A stretch of DNA of 64,000 nt from Burkholderia sp. BCC1644 (GTDB lineage: Bacteria; Pseudomonadota; Gammaproteobacteria; Burkholderiales; Burkholderiaceae): positions 1 to 64,000 of the forward strand of contig NZ_CADFEI010000006.1 of the NCBI RefSeq assembly GCF_902833225.1, given 5' to 3'. Positions 58,044 through 64,000 of this stretch are shown here, piece by piece (position 1 is the first letter of the stretch; each line of letters starts with the position of its first letter). Under the pieces are notes generated by a model. It was not told the DNA's origin. It searched no databases and worked only from the letters and a program-made list of their open reading frames with translations. A program made the position numbers and the translations under genes.

Positions 58044-59381
58044 TTAGTAGTCCGCAGACGAGACCCATCCCGTCACCTTCCAGCCGGCGCCATTGCGCTT
58101 CTCCGACACGATCCCCACGGTGTCGTACGGTGAGTCGAGCAGTTTGATCAGCGCGACGGCGCGCGGACTGCCATCGCTCGAACGCGGTAACGGAAACACC
58201 AGGAAAGGCAGGACGGGAGACGGCTTGTCGCCCTCCACGATCAGCGGCAGCACGGCGTCATTCAACGACTTGAACACCTCGAACGATACGCGGCTGCGTG
58301 CCGGTGTGGAAGAACGTGCCGCCGAATGCGGCGCTCCTTCAACGGCCAGATAGCTGCCGTGATCCCTCGACCGCCATCCGACGAGCGCGTCGACCAGCGC
58401 ATCGTCGGGCTTGTGCCCGCGCCCGGCCGAAAGAGCGGGCAGCCAGCGTTTGTCGACCGGCGATGTCGTGACCCAGTCGTTGAAGAAGCCCGTGTAGAAG
58501 TCGACGAGATCCTTGTCGACACCCGCCTGCGTCGTCGGTGGCAGCGGCGTCGGCAGGTCGCGCCGGCCGTGCCATCGGACAGCTTTCCACGCGGGCCCGT
58601 CCGGCAGGCTGATTCCGTCGAGAAACGACGTATCCGCGACGCCGTTCGCGATGAACCAGTCCGACTTGGCCCGTTTCGTTCGCGCATCGACAAAGACCGG
58701 AAGCCGTTGCCGGACCTGATCCCAAGGAGTCGCCTGCCGGGCCGATCCATCTATCTTCGGATACCTGATCATCTGAAGGTAGGTCTCCTTCGCCATCTCC
58801 TCCACGTCGGCGGGCCGACGCCAGGTCAGGTCCTCAGCGTGGCTCGACGGTGCGCCTTGATCGAGCGGCGCGGCCATCGCCAGACCGCCATCGCATTCGA
58901 TCCCGTCGCGGCGCCAGTCCGGCACCGAAGGCGTGCCGCGATGGGCCCACGAATCCTGCCACGCATGGAGCGCGCGGCCGAATTCGCCGAGCATGAACGC
59001 GGCCTTGCCACCGCCGGCCTTGCCGAGCGCCGCGTCGACTTGCGCCAGCGCGGCCGGCCCGCCCGGCACCACGGCGCGGGCCGGTGCGTCGGCCGGCACC
59101 TTGCGCTCGGCCGGATAGTGACGCGCCTGGGCATCGTCGGCATCCGGGACGAAGCGCGACAGGCACGCGTACTGCAGCGGCGACGTCATGTACTCGATCG
59201 ACCCCGCATCGATGCGCTGATCGGCGAGCGCAATGGCCTCGGCGTCGCGCGGCGCGAAGCCGGCCTGCCGCGCGAGCCACAGCGTGAGGCCGAAGTGCAC
59301 ATCGGCTTCGAAACCAGCACACGTCAGCGGCATCGCGAGCGCAGTCGCGCAGACCAGCAGGCAACGGCGGAGGTGCGTCAA
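58044..59381 (-). CDS. Secreted zinc-dependent phospholipase C/P1-nuclease-like protein
   Basis: This 445-aa protein has a Sec signal (RRCLLVCATALAMPLTCAGFEADVHFGLTLWLARQAGF). It carries the His/Asp pattern DVHFGLTLWLA, AIALADQRIDAG, and LHAWQDSWAHRGTP, like the HxxxDxxxH metal sites of the zinc phospholipase C/S1-P1 nuclease superfamily. A signal-anchored or periplasmic metal hydrolase is the best guess. The start is TTG at 59381: it overlaps the stop of the preceding gene as TTGA and has GGAG seven bases upstream. No standard start yields a signal peptide. Confidence 0.7.
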   Translation of the reverse strand: MTHLRRCLLVCATALAMPLTCAGFEADVHFGLTLWLARQAGFAPRDAEAIALADQRIDAGSIEYMTSPLQYACLSRFVPDADDAQARHYPAERKVPADAPARAVVPGGPAALAQVDAALGKAGGGKAAFMLGEFGRALHAWQDSWAHRGTPSVPDWRRDGIECDGGLAMAAPLDQGAPSSHAEDLTWRRPADVEEMAKETYLQMIRYPKIDGSARQATPWDQVRQRLPVFVDARTKRAKSDWFIANGVADTSFLDGISLPDGPAWKAVRWHGRRDLPTPLPPTTQAGVDKDLVDFYTGFFNDWVTTSPVDKRWLPALSAGRGHKPDDALVDALVGWRSRDHGSYLAVEGAPHSAARSSTPARSRVSFEVFKSLNDAVLPLIVEGDKPSPVLPFLVFPLPRSSDGSPRAVALIKLLDSPYDTVGIVSEKRNGAGWKVTGWVSSADY

Positions 59382-61012
59382 TTGCCGATCTCCGTCGCCT
59401 TCGTGCTTTCGGGGAACGGCCAGCTGCCGCTCTCGAACGACAGGACGAGCATGCCGTTGTCCTGGCACGCGGTGGTCAGCAGATGGCGGTCGAAGTCGAA
59501 ATCGAGGCGCGACGCGCACCAGTCCGGCCCGCCCGCGCGGTACTGGCCGAACATCAGATGTGCCGAGCCCGCCCCCGGCGACTTCGCGGAAGCCGGGTTG
59601 TAGTAGGCGATCTCCTTCGGCTTCGACGGGTCGCGAATGTCGAACACGCGAATGCCGGAGTTGAAGTAGCTGCACGCCAGCGCGGTCGCGTTTTGCCGGT
59701 TGTCGACGCTGCAGTAGTGCGCGCCGTACGTGAACGTGGACAGGCCCGCGATATCGGGAATGACCTTGCTGCAGTTCGCGATCGCGTGCGTTTCGAGCCG
59801 GAGTTCCGACACCAGCTTCGGCGTGGCTTCGCTGGACATGTCGTAGATGTGCCCCATCGGGAACGGCGCCACGCCGGCATTGCACGCGGCCTTGACGGCC
59901 GTGGCGCCGGGATCCTGCAGGCCGCCGGCCCCGCCTTCGTCGACTTCGATCAGATACGGTTTCCCCGCCACGGCGAACGAGATCGTATGTTGCGCAATGC
60001 TGCCGTCCCGCACGGGTACCGTCGCGATCCGGTGCATCTGCGCATTGGGACGCCGGCTCTGCACTTCGCTGGTATCGACGACGAAGAAGCCGTTGTCGCC
60101 GGTCGCGTTCGCGTCGTTCAGCGGCGGCGCGCCCATGCCGATGGCCGTGCCGCCGTTGCCCGACGCGACGAAGTACGCGCGGGTTCCGTCCTGGCTCACC
60201 GACAGGCCGTGCGAAATGTTGCCCATGCCCAGATCCGCCACGCTGATGGCGGAGATCATCTTCGGCCGGGTCGGCACGGTCAGGTCGATTGCGTAATAGG
60301 CTTTCGTGAAGGCGCCGCCGACGTAATAAGTCAGCCCGTCAGGCGAAAATCCGCCTTCGTGACCGAGCGGCTTGGTGGTCGGCACGATACCGCCGTCCGC
60401 GCCGGTGCCGACGGGCACGCTGGCCAGCAGTTGCGGCCGTGTGCAATCCGAAGCAATGTCGTACAGGTCGATCTCGGGGCCGCCGCCCCCACCGAGCCCG
60501 TTGTCGGCGGCCAGGATCCCGCGCGCGACGTTCACGCGCAGCGACTCCCACGGATCGATCATCGACGTCGACGTCAGCGAACTCACGCGCACCGGCTGCG
60601 CCGGGTTGGTGATGTCGATCACCGGCACGCCGGGGTTCACGCGCGGCGGTGCGTCGGGATTGTTGAACAGCGCGTTGGCGCCCATCGTCGCGTGATAGAA
60701 GCAGGTCTGGCCTTTCTTGTCCGTGTAGGTGGCGGCCGACCACGACGCGCCTTCGCCCTGCACCTGGCTGACGCGCTTCAGGTTGCAGTTGAAGCCGCCG
60801 AATCCGGCCTGCCGGAGCGCGGCCGGCACCTGCCCTTGCAGCGCGGTCTCGGGCGTATCGCCCGGGCTGCAGCTCGGCACGCGCGGCACGACATAGTCGG
60901 CCACCGATACGGTGGATGCGGCCGCCGGCGTGTCGTCGGCTTCTCCGCCGCAGCCGGCCAGTACAAACATGCCGAGCGACAGCGCAATCGCTGCGCGAAT
61001 CGGGAATTGCAT
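59378..61012 (-). CDS. Lipoprotein with LVIVD-type repeats (beta-propeller-like)
   Basis: This 544-aa protein has a lipobox (LSLGMFVLAGC, lipidated Cys21). The mature part carries repeats of the kind 'v.viDitnP..p..vs.l' seen in LVIVD/choice-of-anchor surface proteins: GVPVIDITNPAQPVRVSSLTS, PEIDLYDIASDCTRPQLLASV, GIRVFDIRDPSKPKEIAYYNP, YDMSSEATPKLVSELRL. Several paired Cys (SCSPGDT, FNCNLK, TCFYH, HYCSVDN, LACSYF, DWCASR, TTACQDN) suggest disulfides. It could be an outer-membrane or periplasmic scaffold or binding protein. It sits between the cupredoxin-like and hydrolase-like genes. Confidence 0.78.
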   Translation of the reverse strand: MQFPIRAAIALSLGMFVLAGCGGEADDTPAAASTVSVADYVVPRVPSCSPGDTPETALQGQVPAALRQAGFGGFNCNLKRVSQVQGEGASWSAATYTDKKGQTCFYHATMGANALFNNPDAPPRVNPGVPVIDITNPAQPVRVSSLTSTSMIDPWESLRVNVARGILAADNGLGGGGGPEIDLYDIASDCTRPQLLASVPVGTGADGGIVPTTKPLGHEGGFSPDGLTYYVGGAFTKAYYAIDLTVPTRPKMISAISVADLGMGNISHGLSVSQDGTRAYFVASGNGGTAIGMGAPPLNDANATGDNGFFVVDTSEVQSRRPNAQMHRIATVPVRDGSIAQHTISFAVAGKPYLIEVDEGGAGGLQDPGATAVKAACNAGVAPFPMGHIYDMSSEATPKLVSELRLETHAIANCSKVIPDIAGLSTFTYGAHYCSVDNRQNATALACSYFNSGIRVFDIRDPSKPKEIAYYNPASAKSPGAGSAHLMFGQYRAGGPDWCASRLDFDFDRHLLTTACQDNGMLVLSFESGSWPFPESTKATEIGN

Positions 61013-61058
61013 CGTTGTCTCCTTCCGTCTTGTTTGTCGTGATGGAATTGCGTTACGG

Positions 61059-61484
61059 TCACGGCCCCGGATAGATTTCGATCACGGCGACTTCGATCGG
61101 GTCGCCTGTCCGGGTGTGGAAATGCAGCGAGAAACGCCCGGTGATACCGACCGGGAAAATGTCCAGCGACTGCGTGCGCCCGGACGCACACGCCGCGAAC
61201 GCACCCGGTATTTCGTGCGCCATCAGCACGCCGTCTTCCTGCGCACGCACGTCGAGATGCACCGGCACGCCTTCGCGAATCGCGATCACGGGCCGCTCCC
61301 ACGGCGCCCTGTCGCGGTCCACGTAGACGGAGAAATGCTGTCGCTCCGGCGGCACCGGTGATGCCCGCGACACATGCCGCGCGACGCCATAGGCAAGCAG
61401 CAGCGTTAGCGCGATCGCGATCCATGCAAGCGCCCGGCTTCGCCGCGGCAGGCGCCCTGCCTCGATACTCGTGCTTCGTTCCAT
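61059..61484 (-). CDS. Membrane-anchored cupredoxin-like protein, 141 aa
   Basis: A basic N-terminus and single helix (SRALAWIAIALTLLLAYGVARHV) lead to a beta-rich domain PVIAIREGVPVHLDVRAQEDGVLMAHEIPGAFAAC, SLDIFPVGITGRFSLHFHTRTGDPIEVAVIEIYPGP. The strand pattern and the His in MAHEIPG and SLHFHT resemble cupredoxin-like domains, but the canonical CxxxxHxxxxM copper loop is absent. It is the first gene of the operon, 46 bases before the lipoprotein gene. ATG at 61484 is preferred over 61529. Confidence 0.65.
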   Translation of the reverse strand: MERSTSIEAGRLPRRSRALAWIAIALTLLLAYGVARHVSRASPVPPERQHFSVYVDRDRAPWERPVIAIREGVPVHLDVRAQEDGVLMAHEIPGAFAACASGRTQSLDIFPVGITGRFSLHFHTRTGDPIEVAVIEIYPGP

Positions 61485-61912
61485 GAGCGTTCGTGCCACA
61501 CGTCGTGGCTCCGTCAGGCCGCCCGTCAATCGGGCGGATTTGATATCGATGGATGGTAGGGATCGGTGCCGCGGCGAGATATCGGCTTATTGCGGACTGT
61601 CGAGAAATTGCGTACCGAGTAACCCGAGTAGCGGCGGCGGATGAAGGCCCGCGCCGAGGTCGTTTCGGCGGGTGGCGGGTGGCGGGTGGCGGGAAAGAAA
61701 ACAGGAATCTGCCGGGACGTGTCGCCCGGGGATCGCATCGATGGCGGCGACAGGCTGTCTGCCGACTGAACGCAAGATGCTGTAACGCAGCCAACGAACC
61801 AGGACACACGCAACAACGCGCGGCCCATTGCAGCCAACGACAGATAACCGGTGCGGCGGCGGTCACGGCCGCACCGCCGGTCGATGCCCGACGGCTTGAC
61901 CGTTAGTTGCGA
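61485..61912. other. 428-base control region with a G-rich heptamer repeat
   Basis: This region lies upstream of the four-gene minus-strand operon and downstream of the tautomerase remnant. No supported gene. It contains the tandem repeat at 61667-61694 listed separately. I see no clear promoter hexamers. Confidence 0.5.
61667..61694 (+). repeat. Four tandem copies of GGCGGG(T/A) with G-quadruplex pattern
   Basis: Three GGCGGGT units and a fourth GGCGGGA follow directly. Four GGG runs (61670, 61677, 61684, 61691) spaced by TGGC fit a G-quadruplex on the plus strand. It lies about 183 bases upstream of the operon start. Confidence 0.8.
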
Positions 61913-62383
61913 TTAACGAAAGCCAGTCGCCGCACTCTGGATCGAATCGACGAGCGAAGCGTTGTCATACCGTCGCCCGGCAATGCCCCATCCGCCATCG
62001 ACGGCATGCACGACGTTCACCCACACTTGCGCCGGCGTCAGCCGCCCGCCAGCGCGATGCAGCACGATCTCGGTCGCCCGTTCGACGAATTGCCGCTGCT
62101 TGTCGGGCGCCGCGAGCGCCACGGCCGGCAGCTTCAGCTCGACGAACGCCGCGGGCTCCGCGCGGCCATGCACGAAGGTCCGGTTGCGCGGCAGCACGTT
62201 GAGCGTGCCCACCACGTTCGGCGCCAGGAACCCGTTCCCGGTCAATCCTTCGACGTCCAGCAGCGCATCGGTCAGCTCGGCAAACACCGGCCCCTCGTCG
62301 TCCGCCTTGAAAACCCCTTCGGATACTTTGACATCCTTCTCGGCTTGAAAGCCGGAAATTCCGGCAGCGCTCAAGCATGGCAT
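61913..62383 (-). pseudogene. Tautomerase-family gene with IS-derived N-terminus
   Basis: The frame encodes two tautomerase half-domains: DVKVSEGVFKADDEGPVFAELTDALLDVEG...NVLPRNRTFVHG and FVELKLPAVALAAPDKQRQFVERATEIVLHRAGGRLTPAQVWVNVVHAVDGGWGIAGRRYDN. The native start, normally Met-Pro with Pro1 as the catalytic base, is lost: residues 1 to about 14 (MPCLSAAGISGFQA) are encoded by the end of the adjacent insertion element. The ATG at 62383 overlaps the tnpB stop as TAATG, so the chimeric frame might still be translated by coupling. Activity needing a processed Pro1 at the correct position is doubtful. Confidence 0.72.
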
Positions 62384-62440
62384 TAGGCCACCCCTGAGTC
62401 GCTTCGGTGGGTTCCTGCTGCTGGCGACCTTACTGCACCG
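62345..62440 (-). ncRNA. Predicted omegaRNA (reRNA) 3' region overlapping the end of tnpB
   Basis: TnpB guide RNAs derive from the 3' end of tnpB and the element's right end. The right-end hairpin at 62351-62365 would be the last structural element, with the guide reading into the flank, beginning GCCGAGAAGGATGTCAAAGT from 62344 on the minus strand. The 5' limit is unknown. Confidence 0.45.
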
Positions 62441-63591
62441 CTCACTTCACAGGCGCAACGGGCGTGTCCCGCCCTGAGAACATTAATCGCACCGACGACA
62501 TCGGCGTGCTCCTTGACCCCGCACGCCACGCACTCGAACTGCGATCGCGTACGGCGATTGTCCGGCGAGACATGCCCGCAACACGGACAAGTACGGCTCG
62601 TGTACCGCGGCGGCACGGCAATGAGCCAGCCGCCGTTCCACGCCAGCTTGTAGTCAAGTTGGCGACGGAACTCGAACCACCCCTGATCGAGGATCGCCTT
62701 GTTCAAGCCAGCCTTGACCCGAACCTGCCTGCCCGGCTTCTCGATAGTGCCGGCCGCCGACCTGGACATACTCCGCACCTGCAAGTCCTCGATACACACC
62801 ATCGCGTGGTTTTTGCTGATCGTGGTCGTGGCCTTGTGCAGGTAGTCGCGGCGAGCGTTACCGATCTGGGAATGAATCCGCTGTACACGTGCTTTCGCCT
62901 TCCTCCAGTTGTTGCTGAATTTCAGCTTGCGGCTCATCGCCTGCTGCGCACGGCGCAGCGCGGCTTCGTGTCGCTTGAAACTGTTAAGCGGCGCGTAAAA
63001 CGTGCCGTTCGAGAGCGTAGCGAAACGCGCTACACCCATGTCGATACCAACTGCATCGCCGTGCGGAATCGGCGGCTCGACCTCGCGCTCGGTCTGAATC
63101 GACACATACCACTTGCCGCACAATTGGCTCACGGTGATGTTCTTCACCGTACCCAGTACATCCCGGCTGTTGCGATAGCGCAGCCAGCCGAGCTTGGGCA
63201 GGAACAGGCGGCTATTGGTCCGATCAAGCTTGACCTGCTTCGGGTCAGGATAGCGGAAGCTGTCGCTTTGCCCTTTCCTTTTGAAACGCGGAAAGTCGGT
63301 CCGTTTGGCGAAGAAGTTGGCATAGGCCCGCTCCAAATTCTTGAGCGACTGTTGCAGCGGGTGAACCGGAGCATCGGCCAGCCACGCAGTTTCATCACTG
63401 TTGCGCCATTCCGTGAGCAGCTTGCACAGCTCGGCATAGCCCAATTTTTTTTTGTCCTGCGCATGACGCTCCTTCTGCAACGCCAATGCCCGGTTGAACA
63501 CGAACCGGCACGAGCCTGCGAAGCGGTGCATTTGCCGCTCTTGCTGGCCGTTTGGGCGTAGCTCGATCTTGTAGGCTTGAAGTCGTTGCAT
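62383..63591 (-). CDS. tnpB: TnpB, RNA-guided nuclease of the IS200/IS605 family
   Basis: This 402-aa protein has the OrfB N-terminus (MQRLQAYKIELRPNGQQERQMHRFAGSCRFVFNRAL). RuvC-like catalytic acids are all present: Asp in AVGIDMGVARFA, Glu in AMVCIEDLQV and Asp in EHADVVGAINVLRAGH. A four-Cys zinc finger (CPCCGHV...CVACGV) precedes the last Asp. It is apparently full length and active as an omegaRNA-guided DNA endonuclease. I chose ATG at 63591 since it starts the conserved N-terminus; the frame extends 16 codons further. The stop overlaps the next ATG as TAATG. Confidence 0.92.
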   Translation of the reverse strand: MQRLQAYKIELRPNGQQERQMHRFAGSCRFVFNRALALQKERHAQDKKKLGYAELCKLLTEWRNSDETAWLADAPVHPLQQSLKNLERAYANFFAKRTDFPRFKRKGQSDSFRYPDPKQVKLDRTNSRLFLPKLGWLRYRNSRDVLGTVKNITVSQLCGKWYVSIQTEREVEPPIPHGDAVGIDMGVARFATLSNGTFYAPLNSFKRHEAALRRAQQAMSRKLKFSNNWRKAKARVQRIHSQIGNARRDYLHKATTTISKNHAMVCIEDLQVRSMSRSAAGTIEKPGRQVRVKAGLNKAILDQGWFEFRRQLDYKLAWNGGWLIAVPPRYTSRTCPCCGHVSPDNRRTRSQFECVACGVKEHADVVGAINVLRAGHARCACEVSGAVRSPAAGTHRSDSGVA

Positions 63592-63710
63592 GATCCAATC
63601 GTACCCATGTCTATGAGCGATGGCAGCAAGATCCGGCATGGACGGCTATGACGTCCGCACTATCCTCCCCCACCCTGAATCGCGACGCTTGTCGCGCACT
63701 AGGGCCAGTC

Positions 63711-63916
63711 ATCAAAGTGTCCTCCGGGCTCGGCGACACGCCCGACGACGACCGCGCGACCGCGCGATCGCATTCCTCGCGCTGCTGTCGGGCGGCGTCA
63801 CGCTCGCGCGCGCGGTGCGCGATCCCGAACTGGCGCAGCGCATCGCCGATGCGGTCGGCCGCTACGCGGTCGTCATCGCCGAGCGTACGGACGTGAAGCC
63901 CGAGCAGCAGGCATGA
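63711..63916 (+). pseudogene. C-terminal remnant of a TetR-family regulator, frameshifted
   Basis: Immediately right of the insertion element one frame reads IKVSSGLGDTPDDDRAT; the neighbouring frame then continues RAIAFLALLSGGVTLARAVRDPELAQRIADAVGRYAVVIAERTD to TGA at 63914-63916. Both pieces match the C-terminal region of TetR regulators, and joining them needs a small indel in the GCG-rich stretch near 63765. The DNA-binding N-terminus is missing. The gene was evidently truncated by the element and has decayed. Confidence 0.65.
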
Positions 63917-63940
63917 CGAGCAAGAGCGGCCAATAAAAAA

Positions 63941-63968
63941 CCCCGATCCGCGTTGCCGCGGACCGGGG
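63941..63968. terminator. Intrinsic terminator at the right edge
   Basis: CCCCGATCCGCG-TTGC-CGCGGACCGGGG (one mismatch) is flanked on the left by six A (63935-63940), giving a U-tract for minus-strand transcripts from a gene beyond the window. Confidence 0.75.
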
Positions 63969-64000
63969 TTCGTCTCTTCGATCAGCTACCTGCCTGAACG

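Larger units (their letters stand above)
62345..63710 (-). mobile_element. tnpB-only IS200/IS605-type element (IS1341-like)
   Basis: Ends are inferred, not aligned. The right end carries a hairpin GCCGGA-ATT-TCCGGC (minus strand, 62351-62365) followed by TTTCAA. The left end carries the perfect hairpin CGCGAC-AAGC-GTCGCG (minus strand, 63681-63696). Just outside the left end is TTTGAT, reading toward the element. There is no tnpA. About 1366 bp if TCAA is the right cleavage site and the element begins right after TTGAT. Confidence 0.7.

Overview
The window is about 67% G+C with strongly G/C-biased third codon positions. Its gene content (a phn cluster for 2-aminoethylphosphonate, a quinate/shikimate catabolic cluster, a Tat-exported phospholipase C with an accessory gene, a folE2/COG0523 zinc-economy operon, and many MFS and ABC importers) is what one expects of Burkholderia, probably the B. 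cepacia complex. This is inferred from gene content only. No rRNA, tRNA, CRISPR array or replication origin was seen.

Layout. 1-9016: phosphonate catabolism. phnW (+) is divergent from an overlapping minus-strand operon phnS-T-U-V-A-Y plus a PhnZ-like HD oxygenase, closed by an 18-bp-stem terminator. 9046-13873: quinate/shikimate breakdown (MFS, aroE-like, aroQ; quiC divergent). 14162-19906: small hypothetical gene, PAS-AraC regulator, orphan Liv-type binding protein, MFS, DoxX and FucU genes. 19986-28191: D-glucarate/galactarate genes (garD, kdgD, ketoglutarate semialdehyde dehydrogenase, MFS) interrupted by a vapBC toxin-antitoxin pair. Three related palindromes upstream of these units suggest one regulator. 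28247-32260: M50 protease + DUF2167 pair, MmyB-type regulator with a perfect palindrome upstream, and divergent lysE/lrp.

32257-36952 is a tightly overlapping zinc-limitation operon (COG0523 GTPase, folE2, queD, gamma-carbonic anhydrase, dihydroorotase) behind a 39-bp imperfect palindrome that is a good Zur-box candidate. 38017-44225 is an organosulfur import/desulfurisation operon (metQ, LLM monooxygenase, metN, metI, an uncharacterised 280-aa protein, SfnB/DszC-like flavoprotein). 44658-49390 is a 2-hydroxycarboxylate transporter with a DctB/DctD-like two-component system. A textbook sigma-54 promoter and two UAS-like repeats precede the transporter. 49377-54469: DUF3579 protein, alpha/beta hydrolase, plcN with a plcR-like gene, and a PACE efflux gene divergent from a LysR regulator.

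55609-61484 is the least understood stretch. It has an AraC regulator, then a four-gene minus-strand operon: membrane-anchored cupredoxin-like protein, LVIVD-type lipoprotein, secreted zinc-phospholipase/P1-nuclease-like protein, and a large integral membrane protein resembling the 'fenitrothion hydrolase' family. A four-copy heptamer repeat with G-quadruplex potential lies upstream. This is my main candidate for an undescribed system. 61913-63916: a tnpB-only IS200/IS605-type element (ends inferred at 62345 and 63710) sits between a tautomerase gene with an IS-derived N-terminus and the frameshifted C-terminal remnant of a TetR regulator.
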